The notes under the pieces are model-generated. The model saw nothing but the letters and a program-made list of their open reading frames with translations, searched no databases and had not been told where the DNA came from. From the NCBI GenBank assembly GCA_039566865.1, contig CM076947.1:8811501-8875500 (forward strand): a stretch of 64,000 nt of DNA. The letters run 5' to 3'. How positions within the stretch are numbered: position 1 is the stretch's first letter; every line of letters begins with the position of its first letter. The stretch comes from Aurelia coerulea (lineage: Eukaryota; Cnidaria; Scyphozoa; Semaeostomeae; Ulmaridae). The position numbers were made by a program, and so were the translations under genes. Below are positions 22,701 through 32,710 of this stretch, piece after piece.

Positions 22701-24760
22701 CTGATCATTCAGACCCGTTGTATGAAGAATGCGCTCATGCTGAGCTATAAGAACGTGACTGGATATATGTTGGTAAGTAGCGTTCTGATTTCACTTCAAA
22801 AATGCAGGTTAAATGAAGCAATTAGCTTGAAATTAGCAAACAGGTCCAAAATGAGGTTAGCAGACCACTTTTTTATCCACAGCACATTGTATTGTATGAC
22901 TAGCTGTCTTGGGAATGGTTACGTTATCAATTGTTAGAAATTCACTTTTGCATTTTTCACAGGGACTCAGCCATATGATCGCCTCAGTGGCATCATATTG
23001 GACTCGAGAGTGATTGCTGATGTGAGAAAGCTCTCATCTGATGGACAAACAAGTTGCTTGGAGGGATTTCATTCCCTGCTTAACCATTGGCACCCAAAAA
23101 TGATCCATTTTTCATGGCTTGGTACGATTTGCAGGTAAGAAAGAATCTTTTTCCTACAGTTTTAGCAATATGATGCCATCATTTTATATAATTTTTGTCA
23201 GAAGTTGAAAGTATACTTCTGTCACAGTGATAGAACTTCAAAAGGTTAGTTACATGCCTTTAGAACTCCCTTACCAGAATGTCTATGACCTAGGATGGTA
23301 GACTGCCACAAAATTAAAGCTAAGATGTTAGAAATGTTCAAAGGAAACCAATTGCCCAATATCAACTATGATGAAATCAGTTAGGTTTATAAAATCTATA
23401 CAGCAGCAAGCCAAACAACAATGCAAACATGATTGTTGGCTGTGCTAGCATCCACACAACTGACTAAAGATTATATGTAGAATTACTGTGTCTACAATCT
23501 AAAGGATAAATCATGAGCTTCCTCAATTACTATACAATAATAAACAAGAATTTCCAAATTGTACTTTAGGTTTTATAGCTAGGCCCCCATTATTGTAAGG
23601 TTAGTTCTAATGAAGCAAAAAGGGAATGATAAAGCCAAGTGTCTATTTTTTGAACATCCTAATTATGATGTAAAGAGTTTTTCTAATTCTAAAGGCATAC
23701 CCTGGCTATGTGCCATTTCAACGAGAACGTTTTCAGAGAGCAGCAGAAAGCACTGGATGGATCATTGTACTTCAACGTCATTTATCCAAAATACAAACTT
23801 GGAGATGAAGTGGTACGAGAAGTGGCTATTCCACCTACCTATAGTAAGTACAAATGTGTGACGGTATGTTTTGAACAAAACCTACACAAAATAAAGCACA
23901 GCATCTACAATTCAGTTTTTCAATGGGTTCATTTTTCTAACAGACTAAACTGCAAATAATTCACAGACTATTTCATAAATGCTGGAATAGAGAAAATATG
24001 TATCAAAGTTGGTTCCTTTTCTTTTGCTGCTAAATCTTCCGTTGCATTTAATACAGTGGTTTGTGTCGTCAAATTTTGGATGTGAAATTAAGCTTGGTCA
24101 TTTTCACTTCTTTAGATTATGTTTCCGATATCAAGAGCACCATGTTCCAAAGTACACTTGCAGAAATGAAAGAATTGACTGATTCTTACAAGCAAAATGA
24201 GCCAGAGCCATTGAATAGGCAATTTGAGAACAGGAGGTCCAAGGGTGATGCTATTGACCGTCATCTGGAAAGAAAGCAGAAAGTGACTGTGTTATTTCCA
24301 CCAGGTAATTAATACATCTTTGAGGAAATGTGTGCATGTGGATGGAAAAAGTTCTCAGTGAACTGACCACAGGCAGTAAATTTCAACACAAAGGCAAATT
24401 GTGTGACACGGTATCCAGCACCTATCACTTCTCTGTTTGGATATGCACATATTTCCTCACACGATGCCCTCTTGATGAAAGTGCCAAATGCTACTTTCTC
24501 TTTTTGTAAACTGCCAGGAAGAAATTTCTTTCAGCTCTAACTTTAGTGGAAAAGGCAAATGTTTTTACTGCATACTCTCTTTTTCAGCAAAAGAGCGAGA
24601 TGAAATGCTGAAAAAACATGAGGAGCAGCTGCAGAGAGAAAATGCTGCCAAATCTGGGAAAAAGCCATGTGCTCCACGCCATTGCCGCAAATGCAATAAC
24701 CCCCTGAAAGGTCATCCAAGGGGCAAATGCCCCACTACTGAAGACCAGCCTGGTCAATAG
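19751..24760 (+). pseudogene. Kolobok-like THAP transposase gene, nine exons, three lesions
   Basis: Exons by splice signals and frame: 19751-20134, 20301-20525, 20912-21093, 21338-21882, 22337-22772, 22963-23134, 23695-23843, 24116-24304 and 24588-24760, all GT-AG with matching phases. Exon 1 holds a THAP zinc finger (SSCKNKQ, ISIHTFPNK, WKWVSFVRR, LCSVHFEDS). Exon 2 ends in a Leu/Lys coiled coil and exon 3 is very acidic. Exon 4 has the first catalytic block (DVEWSGDGTFDSMGHNAKYG), exon 5 FISDRHLGIAKW and HYNDLWHVCKG, exon 6 the Glu block TSCLEGFHSLLNHWHPKM. The last exon ends in a C-x2-C-x6-H-x4-C zinc knuckle. Lesions: one extra C at 21857-21859, a TGA at 22469-22471 (CGA to TGA) and a TAA at 22748-22750. 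The otherwise perfect structure suggests it died recently. Confidence 0.8.
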
Positions 24761-25054
24761 GAATAATCTACTGCAGACATGTTTCATTAGCTTGTTCCTG
24801 TTGATGAAAATAGAAATGGCTAAATCATGACAAATACTGTACTGTAAAAATTGTTTGTACACTTTGATGTAACTTATATGAGATATACAATATCATATAC
24901 CGGTATGATCTTCATCAACACATATCAGCCATGTCTATGTTCATGAACAAGTACATGTATCAGTACTGTAGATAAAAATTGCATTTTTACCTTTATTCAT
25001 TATAGAATACATATATTTACAATTGAAGCATCAAGTAAAAGATGTAATTGTACC

Positions 25055-26414
25055 TCAAGCTCTATCTTGAGCTGATAAGTATCCCTTTGATTCATGTGTG
25101 GGATACTGGGATCTGAGATGATGGTATATGCAAGCTGGTAAAGGGCGGGTGTTATCCCATCCCATGTAACCAAACAGGTATCGTGCAACCCATCGATAAC
25201 CAACTGCTCTCATATACCTGAAAAAAGAATATTTCTCTTCAGATTTCCCCAAATTGTACACATGTTTACATCTGAAAGATAAAGATATGATAGGTGGGCA
25301 AACTATATGATTGTCTGAAAACAGGAGTTGCAAGTCTAGAATTAAATTGTGGATGTATGGGCAAAAGATTTGCATGGGATGTTTCTAATTAATGGGTGTC
25401 AGGTTATTAAGGACTCTTACCCATTTTTGGTCTGGCCAGCTCGTTGCCTGTACTGTCTGCCATCGTTGCCTCTCAATAGCGGACCAACATGGGTGAGGAC
25501 AACATTGCTTGTCATTGACTTGTAATCATTGAACAAGGCAATGCAATTAATATCATCGGAAAGTCCCTCAAACACCACTTTCCCGAATGCCTCATGCACT
25601 TCTCTACAGCATCGATGCTCCAGTGCTCCATTCAAACGTTCTATATGGCAGCAACCACAAGTACACCTGGTAAAAAATAGCAGCAGACTATAGTGTTCAA
25701 CCCAATGTAAATAACTAATGATAGCAGTGTGAGACATACTACTGCTGGCCAATGAAATTCAGAAACTGAAATTAGCTAACATCCAACTTGGTACTTCTGG
25801 TTCTAGAATACTCCTGTCCTTCTTGGCAGGCATTTGGCAAATCTAAAGGCTAGTAGGAATCATTTCAAAAGTCGGACTGTTGTATCTTGTTATATAACAT
25901 TTGGAGGTAAAAATGAATTATCAATAAACGAGAAGTCAAAAATTGGTGGTAATTCCAAAAGTATAGCAGATTTAACGGGCTGTGAAATTGAAAAATACCT
26001 TATTACTCCTGTGTGTTTCTTGGTATGCACTGATCCTATTTAGGCCAAGGACTGTGTAAACACAAAAAGCCTTCATAATACAACAGGTTGTGTCGACCCG
26101 ACCCCTCTTGTTTGTTTGGCAATGAAAGCTGAATTAGGATAAACGTGCTAATGACTTACTTACCATTCTTCTACTCGAGTACGACCTTCGTATCGATCAG
26201 CCAAAGTTTGACGAGAGAGGCCATCTTTGTCTTCCCCATCATCACGTCGACGTACTGCAGCGTCACCTTCCTTTGGCCTAGCAAGGGGCTCGTCTTGATA
26301 TGGAACAGCAGCAGCTCCCAGGCAAACAACTCCATAATCTTCTTCACTAGAGCTCTCTGGTGAAGTGTTCCTACTAGAAATACTCTCAGATCCACTTCTG
26401 TTACTGTCCGACAT
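25055..26414 (-). CDS. P2X7-receptor-type cytoplasmic (ballast-like) domain protein
   Basis: Three exons, 26414-26164, 25666-25421 and 25217-25055, join across GT-AG introns to give 219 residues with no lesion. The N-terminal 85 residues are Ser/Glu-rich and disordered-looking (MSDSNRSGSESISS...). The split codon at intron 1 gives EEW-CTCGCCHIERL, then HRCCREVHEAF. Further on come RYMRAVGYRWVARYLFGYMG and RPLPACIYHHLRSQYP then ESKGY. This Cys-rich W.C.C..C...CC plus R.PACI...R..YP pattern is what I know from the intracellular C-terminal domain of P2X7 receptors, which binds zinc and has stand-alone relatives in fish and invertebrates. There are no membrane segments, so it is not a channel. 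It starts about 290 bases inside the right end of the Kolobok element and points towards the transposase. Its role in the element is unknown; nucleic-acid or zinc binding is a guess. Confidence 0.8.
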
Positions 26415-26533
26415 CGTTGTCAATATAATACAGTGTATTTACCGAGGAATCGAAGGCAGGCAGGTGTAACAAAATTCTTGAAGCAGTCTCCACTCCAGCG
26501 GATTCATAACAGCGTGGGATGTGATCATAATTG

Positions 26534-26541
26534 TGACGTCA
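26534..26541. promoter_or_regulatory. CRE-like palindrome upstream of the P2X7-like gene
   Basis: TGACGTCA within TCATAATTGTGACGTCACGG, 120 bases upstream of the ATG at 26414 on minus. It is the inverted counterpart of the block at 19699-19706. Confidence 0.5.
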
Positions 26542-26749
26542 CGGCGCAAAAACGATTTTTCGCATGACCTGCCCAACTTTGCGGGGCAAAAAACCCTAGT
26601 TGACCACCAGAAACTGAATAAAATTATACATCAATAGAGCAAGCAAAGATTGAATTTTATGAAAAATAGAAAAAAAGTGGGTCAAAATTTTCATTGCATA
26701 ATGCCTTTAATCATGTGAGATAAAATCCTATATATACGATGGCCCAGAA

Positions 26750-26900
26750 GGCTCAGTTCAGTTTTGTTTTTTCGCGGTTCAGTTTTGTTTTTTGGCAGTT
26801 CAGTTTTGTTTTTTGGCAGTTCAGTTTTATGTTTTCGCAGTTTAGTTTTGTTTTTTCGCAGCTCAGTTTTGTTTTTTTGCAGTTCAGTTTTGTTTTGTAC
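26750..26900. repeat. 21-22 bp tandem repeat AGTTCAGTTTTGTTTTTT
   Basis: About seven units of CAGTTCAGTTTTGTTTTTTGG with small changes, starting 40 bases outside the right end of the Kolobok element. The frames open through it are repeat translations, not genes. Confidence 0.85.
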
Positions 26901-27790
26901 CCTCCCCCCCCCTCTGGGGACCAATTTTCAAAACTGAACCATTGCTTGGACAACTATATGCAAGCTTGAAACCCATAATTCATCTTGCGAATTCTAATTC
27001 ATCTTGCAAGTTCTAATTCATCTTGCTTGTGTTTATGCAATATTCTGCAATCATGAACTCACACATCATCTCAAAATAGTTTAAGAAATTTAAACTTTGC
27101 TACTTTCTGCAGAGATCACTTGAAAGTCATAGAAGATTTATTCAAACCCAGTCCCAATGAAGAAATCCCAGTTTCAACTGCATTTGCATTTTTAATGAAA
27201 AAGTTGAGCATGACAGTTTGAGTGTGGTTCTAGAAAATGTGCTTGGTGGTTTGATGCAGATGGTTTTTTCTGGACAAATCGTAAGGAAAAAGAAAAGAAC
27301 AACAGATGGGAATGGAGCAAACAGAATATGTAAATTTGATCTTGTCTATCTCAATTGATCAAGTCGTTTTCACAAGGCTTTATGTCAAACAAGAAACAAT
27401 TGGTTCAGACAATCAATCTCTTCGATCAAGTTTCAGATTTAGGTCAAAATGCATTTGTCATGCTGCCAAACAATTATTGCCTTAATAGGCCATCTGCTGT
27501 TATCCCATATCGTTCACTTCCATTGTGCACCTCTGAAATCTAGCATTTATCTAATGAAATCACAACTTTGTTAGATTGCATTTCAGATTATGAAAAGTTC
27601 CCATTTCCACCAGGCGCAGTTTCTTCGCAAACTGGAGTTTTCTTTTTGCAAAATGTTAATCTAATTTTGGATTATCGACACGGATTATGATAAAGTCTAT
27701 AAAACCCAGACCGACATTCTATGGTTATTTGACACCGCTTTCCAATAGTCCGTAAATTTGATGTGATGCGCAGCTATTGGCAACCACATA
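26901..27790. other. No gene recognised; possible decayed coding sequence
   Basis: Three copies of AATTCATCTTGC... occur at 26980-27030. From 27115 to 27540 one frame reads as protein-like sequence broken by several stops, but I cannot name it. Confidence 0.3.
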
Positions 27791-27796
27791 AACAAA

Positions 27797-28541
27797 AATG
27801 GCGGTAGCAATGTCTGCCCGTGAGGATTGTTGTGTCATCCATTTTGACAATAAAGGGGGAGATACCAGAATAGTTTCAGCTGGGACACGAAGACGTTGCT
27901 AGAAAGGAATGGCTCAGTTTGCCCATTGAAAGTTCACAGAGCTTTCAAGAAAATCTTTGGAATTCATTCCCTCTGGACACAAGCAGCACTAAGAAACTTA
28001 GGCCCATTGAATTTGAACTGTCATGTTTCTTGTTACCCGGAGGGGGGGGGTTACATAACATATTTAGGGTACGGGTATGTGACGCATATATGGGTGGGCT
28101 TTTAGGCCCAAATTTCTCTAAACAAGGGTCTTTTTCGGCAGATTTTCCATAAAAATGGGTGGGTATTGCTGAAATCTACACACAAAAAGTCGAAAAATTG
28201 CCAGTTTTCCGCAAAAATACATCATAGAAGTGGGTATCAAGGCAAGTTTCGGTAATTAGAAGAGGGTAGCTTTCTCAAAAACTGGGCGGCATACCTCCGT
28301 CCATCCACAAGTCATGTACCCCCCCCCCCCCTCCCTCCCCGGGTGGTACCCTCTGTTCACAAGCGCTAAGAGAGCCAGAATTGATGGTAAGGCAAAGACC
28401 AGTACCAACGATGATTCACGACGAAGGTCAGCAAGAAATGGACCAATATCAAGCACATTTTCTGAAAGACCAAAAAGAGATGTTCTTCCAGCTTTCTACT
28501 TGATTTGCAAAGTACCTGGTCCCATTTGGATTACTGATAAG
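27797..28541 (+). pseudogene. Exon of a host-like gene, interrupted by a MITE
   Basis: The ATG at 27797 opens MAVAMSAREDCCVIHFDN but meets a stop near 27900. Shifted frames continue to NLNCHVSCYP at 28038. After the MITE the frame resumes as LFTSAKRARIDGKAKTSTND, then SARNGPISSTF and PGPIWITDK, and stops at a donor (AAG|GTATTG, 28541). SCYP-LFTSAKRAR with GPIWITD recalls a family common in cnidarian predicted proteins whose function I do not know. The next exon is 34514-34731, across ISL2EU element B. Confidence 0.5.
28039..28343. mobile_element. Poly-G MITE inserted in the host-like exon
   Basis: It has a G-rich left end followed by TTACATAACATATTTAGGGT and a right end CAAGTCATGTA plus poly-C and GGG. 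Flanks TGTTACCC (28031-28038) and TGGTACCC (28344-28351) look like an 8-bp duplication. The element at 39197-39488 is the same family in the opposite orientation. Confidence 0.7.
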
Positions 28542-28773
28542 GTATTGATTTCAAAAATTCATTTGACAGTTAAATATCTATCGTTAAATCGTTATGTCCG
28601 TTTTAAATATAGGTTCCTTGGAGTGGCCAGAAAGCATCCTTTGCAATTCAGCCAAAAACGTTTCCAAAATTGGCCCTCTGAAACTCACAATTTGTATAGA
28701 GATTTTTCACGGTGACGTCACGGCTTATTGATAACGAGGCTGACGCCATGTTGGTGTTCCATTTTATACAAGC

Positions 28774-31587
28774 ATGGCGGACAGCAACAAAGAAACTGAC
28801 CGTGAAATTGAAAGTAATCACAATTTTAATGATTCTTTGCATTCGAAGAATAGTGTACCTCTGTCAGAATATGCTAAAAATCTCGAACCACACGTAAAGC
28901 ACCGGTATATGGAGAAAATATCGCCTCTAGGCGTCGATCCATTGCTACTTCCAGAGAAGACACTTGATCCAGGATGTTTACCACCGGTTGAGGCCACTGA
29001 TTTGTTATCGTACTTTGTATTGGATACAAGTTACTACACCAAAAGCCAGTTCAAAGCATTTCGGAGCTTAGAAGCATATAATCAGATGGTTTCAGGATTT
29101 GTCACCAGTATTCAAGGAAAAGTCATTGGGAACTACTATGTTGTCATTGGGAAAGTCAGGCATTCCCAGAGAATGAACGAGCCTCCAGTCCAAGCCTGGA
29201 TCATTACTGCAAAAGAAGGTACAGTCATTTGTGCACACTGTATTGGATGCATGGCTGGACTGGGGGAATGTTGCTCTCACATTGCAAGTTTACTCTTTTA
29301 TGCAGAAGTCTGGACAAGACTCAATGGAAAGCTCACTTGTACTCAAGTGAAATGCTCATGGATCCTGCCCACCAATGTCAAAGAAATTTCGTATTCCCCT
29401 GTTAGGAACATAAATTTCAAGTCTGCCAAAAAAATGAGAAAGATCCTAGATAGTGCTGTCGACTCTGTTGGACCAGTAAATGATCCTCAAAAACCCCAAC
29501 GACCTCGTAAACAGGACATGCCCTCCCCAACTGAAAAAGAGATGCAGGACCTATACAAGGCACTGAACAACTGTAAAGTGAAACCTGTTGCTCTCAGTCT
29601 TGTCCAGCCATATGCCAAAGAATTTGTTGCAAAGAGTAGAGATATTCCAACCATTTCTGATCTCTTTCATGAGAGCTATCTAGAACTTGAGTATCATGAC
29701 CTTCTAAGAGTATGCAGCTCAGTTGAAATCTCAATCACTGATCAAGACGTGCAAAAGATAGAAGAGGACACAAGGGACCAGGCAAAAGGAAATAGTTTTT
29801 TCCAGCACAGGGCTGGAAGGATCGGTGCATCTGCTAGCAAAGCTGCTTGCCATACTAATCCTGCTCAGCCAGCAAAGTCACTCGTAAAATCAATTTCTTA
29901 TCCAAACATTTTCCAGTTCAGCAGTGAAGCAACTGAGTATGGAAAGAGCCATGAGGAGGCTGCAATTAAAGCATTTCAGGCCGAAATGATCAAACATCAT
30001 AAGAATTATGTTGTAAGCAAATGTGGAACATACATAAGTAAAGAAAATCCTTGGTTGCTTGCAACTCCTGATTTCATGTCAGTTTGTGACTGCTGTGGAA
30101 AGGGATGTGGAGAAATCAAATGCCCATTTTCCATTGATGGCCTAGATTTTGATGGATACCTTGAAAAGAAGAGCAGCTGCCTTGCAAGAAATGATATGCA
30201 AATAGTTTTAAAGCGAGACCACCAGTACTATTTTCAAGTGCAGCAGCAGTTGTTTGTCACGAATGTAGAGTTTTGTGACTTTGTTGTTTGTGCCTTTTCC
30301 AAAGCTGGTGAAATATTGTATGTTCATGAGCGAATTTATCCTGACACAGAACACTGGAATTTGCAAGTACCAAAGCTAAAATTTTTCTGGCAGTACTGCA
30401 TTCTGCCGGAAATCCTTGGCAGATGGTACACAAGAAAGTGTGAATCAATAAAACCTGCTGAAAATTGCAAAGCAGTATGTTTTTGCAGAACAGAAACAGA
30501 GGAGTCAACAGTGAAATGTGGTAGTCCAGAGTGTCCCATATCAAACTATCACCCATCATGCCTTAAAATTGACAAATTTCCCAAAGCATGGTTGTGCCCA
30601 AATTGTCACAAAATAGCCAAGATCAAAAAGAAGAACAAGGGAAAGACTGACAAAGTAATAATTAAAAAGGACTCTACTCAAGAAAGGGCCCTCAAGATGT
30701 CAGCAATATGCAAATGTGGAATTAAACCAAAAGCATCAGACAAACTAATTGAGTGCCATAGCCCCACATGCAATGAAGGCAAATTCTTCCATCTGGAATG
30801 CCTTGGCTACAAGAAAAGGCCAAATAATAGCAAGTCAACATGGAAGTGTGACAGTTGTCGCACAAACAAAAATGACAAAGAAATAAGTCCTGATGTTGGG
30901 GTCATAATAGATAGCAATGACAAAGAAATAAGTCCTGATTTTGGGGTCATAATAGATATCAATGACCTTGATGAGGATATAATTGATAAAGAAATGTTTG
31001 AAGATGATGAAGTTCGAGTGACCAAGACAACAATTGGGCAAGTTAAACGTTATGAGGCTTTAGGTTCACTCACTGAGCAACACTACCATTTAATAAGTTG
31101 TTCTAGTGGATGGCTAGACTGTGATATTATTCAAGAGGCACAGGTTCTGCTACAGAATATTCATCCTGGAATTGCTGGCTTTCAAAGACCAACATTAGGA
31201 CCAGTCCTAAATTTCGAAATTGTCACCAGCGAATTCATCCAGATTCTACATGTTGGAAATTCCCATTGGGTGTGTGTTAGCTCAATAGGTTGTGATCCTG
31301 GAGATGTTAACTTGTTTGACAGCCTCTTCAGAAACATTGTGATAAGTGAGGTTGAAAGTCAAGTGAAGTGTTTAGTCGGAGAGGAATATTTCAAACAAAT
31401 AAATCCTGTGTCAGTGCAACAGCAAGCTAATGGCAGTGACTGTGGCGTTTTTGCAATTGCATTTGCAACATGTTTGGCATACGGTAATGCACCAGAGACC
31501 AGAAATTTTGACACAAATCAAATGCGGAAACATTTATTGAAATGCTTGAAGTCAAAGTCAATGGAAATTTTCCCAACATTGGACTAA
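28774..31587 (+). CDS. SWIM-YqaJ-PHD-PHD-Ulp1 protein of ISL2EU element B (937 aa)
   Basis: The start at 28774 is the first ATG inside the element (GCATGGCGGAC). Residues about 149-175 form a SWIM-type zinc site (HCIGCMAGLGECCSHIASLL). Residues 340-510 are the YqaJ nuclease core: HRAGRIGASASKAAC, YGKSHEEAAIKAFQ, ATPDFMSVC, GEIKCPFS and YYFQVQQQLFV. Two PHD fingers follow at about 564-611 and 643-695. A 48-bp tandem duplication encodes DKEISPD.GVIID twice. The C-terminal 110 residues are a C48 (Ulp1/SENP-like) cysteine protease: His831 in NSHW, Asp849 in NLFDS, Gln884 and Cys890 in QQANGSDCGVFA, a complete triad plus oxyanion Gln. It would combine DNA cutting, histone-tail reading and SUMO-type deconjugation in one nuclear protein. 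Confidence 0.88.
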   Translation: MADSNKETDREIESNHNFNDSLHSKNSVPLSEYAKNLEPHVKHRYMEKISPLGVDPLLLPEKTLDPGCLPPVEATDLLSYFVLDTSYYTKSQFKAFRSLEAYNQMVSGFVTSIQGKVIGNYYVVIGKVRHSQRMNEPPVQAWIITAKEGTVICAHCIGCMAGLGECCSHIASLLFYAEVWTRLNGKLTCTQVKCSWILPTNVKEISYSPVRNINFKSAKKMRKILDSAVDSVGPVNDPQKPQRPRKQDMPSPTEKEMQDLYKALNNCKVKPVALSLVQPYAKEFVAKSRDIPTISDLFHESYLELEYHDLLRVCSSVEISITDQDVQKIEEDTRDQAKGNSFFQHRAGRIGASASKAACHTNPAQPAKSLVKSISYPNIFQFSSEATEYGKSHEEAAIKAFQAEMIKHHKNYVVSKCGTYISKENPWLLATPDFMSVCDCCGKGCGEIKCPFSIDGLDFDGYLEKKSSCLARNDMQIVLKRDHQYYFQVQQQLFVTNVEFCDFVVCAFSKAGEILYVHERIYPDTEHWNLQVPKLKFFWQYCILPEILGRWYTRKCESIKPAENCKAVCFCRTETEESTVKCGSPECPISNYHPSCLKIDKFPKAWLCPNCHKIAKIKKKNKGKTDKVIIKKDSTQERALKMSAICKCGIKPKASDKLIECHSPTCNEGKFFHLECLGYKKRPNNSKSTWKCDSCRTNKNDKEISPDVGVIIDSNDKEISPDFGVIIDINDLDEDIIDKEMFEDDEVRVTKTTIGQVKRYEALGSLTEQHYHLISCSSGWLDCDIIQEAQVLLQNIHPGIAGFQRPTLGPVLNFEIVTSEFIQILHVGNSHWVCVSSIGCDPGDVNLFDSLFRNIVISEVESQVKCLVGEEYFKQINPVSVQQQANGSDCGVFAIAFATCLAYGNAPETRNFDTNQMRKHLLKCLKSKSMEIFPTLD

Positions 31588-31791
31588 TCGTGTTGACTCG
31601 TATAGTTTGTCAGTGAGTGAGATGTGCTTTTAATATGAAGCCCCATCAATAAAGACAGTAAAGATACAGTTTTACTGCAAGCTTTTTAATTTTGGGTGGA
31701 ATGAGCTCATGGCTGTTGGGGTTTTCTTCATTTTGCATATTTTGAATTTTACAGACCATCAGTAATATTCCCTATGGTGTGATAAGATCTC

Positions 31792-31947
31792 CAGGCCCGT
31801 AGGAAGCGGGGGGCAGGTGGGGCTCAAGCCCCCCAATAATTTTGAAAACAATGGTGCTACGTCACACAAATTTATTAGATGTATTGTTCTCTATTGTTTT
31901 AAGAACAATTGCCCCCCCCCAATCCGAAGCTTCTTCCTACGGCCCTG
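31792..31947. mobile_element. hAT-like MITE, 156 bp, with 8-bp target duplication
   Basis: Ends CAGGCCCGTAGGAAGC and CTTCTTCCTACGGCCCTG, flanked by AAGATCTC on both sides (31784-31791, 31948-31955). It inserted between the two genes of ISL2EU element B, so it is younger than that element. Confidence 0.88.
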
Positions 31948-32710
31948 AAGATCTCTAAGAAAACTAGGTAGGAAATTTAGCTGAATGAATCAACTGAACT
32001 AGCAGTAAGATATGAACATTCATTTTCAGTTCAGAGCACAAGGGCAAAGTTATTCCTTTAAAGACATTAGCCTCCTTGTCCACATTAACACGTCTATTAT
32101 TGCATCAAGCATTATTGAGAAATGATAAAGAAATTCTTCTTTGAAATCCCCAAAAGTTTGTAATATCTCTCAAGAATTCTTGTGAGAATCCTTCATGCTG
32201 ATGTACTCAAGGCTTCTGCTGTCACTTTTTTTACAAGGGCTGTGGAAATATTTTGGTAGCATAAACCTGTTTCTCCTAAATCCACCTTTGAAAAGCTAAA
32301 TTCTTTCAATTTTGATTTCACAAATGGTGGTCAAATACTGTACCTACAAAACCTCATAAAGCAGGACCTCCAAGAAAGTGCAAATTTGATATCTTAAAAC
32401 AAGAAATGACTTAAGTTGGTTGTCAATTTGAACAAGGATGCTTTTTCTATTAATATCCAAGACTTTTACCAGACTTTAGTTCATGTCCAGCTTCATGAAG
32501 ATATTGAGCATCTTGAATGCAAGGCAGCATCCTTTTTTGGATTCAATCCCAAACCAAGTCAAATAATGATACTCTTTGACATGTACTGGACATATAACTT
32601 GAAGCCTGGAACTGGTTTATGGTACAATTTGTTATCATGTTATGTATTTACTTTATGAATTACTGACGTATGATAACTAACTAACTGTGTTTCTTAATTT
32701 CTTACAAATA

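Larger units (their letters stand above)
19526..26706. mobile_element. Kolobok-type DNA transposon with a second, P2X7-like gene (7181 bp)
   Basis: TTAA flanks the element at 19522-19525 and 26707-26710. The ends are AGGCCTTATGCAATGAAAAA and, from the right, AGGCATTATGCAATGAAAAT. After that the two ends diverge, but both carry GTGACGTCACA.TTATGATCA about 170 bp in. Inside are a nine-exon THAP transposase gene on plus (19751-24760) and a three-exon gene on minus (26414-25055), converging with 294 bases between their stop codons. TTAA duplication plus a THAP/DDE transposase is what I remember of Kolobok. Short imperfect TIRs and three lesions in the transposase say this copy is no longer autonomous. 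Confidence 0.8.

Noticed and set aside
25055..26414. A true P2X receptor channel gene
   Set aside because: There are no two membrane segments or ATP-binding ectodomain; only the cytoplasmic Cys-rich part is present.
26691..26969. Open frames reading KNKTELRKNKTEL or QFSFVFSQFSFVF
   Set aside because: They are readings of the 21-22 bp tandem repeat, not genes.
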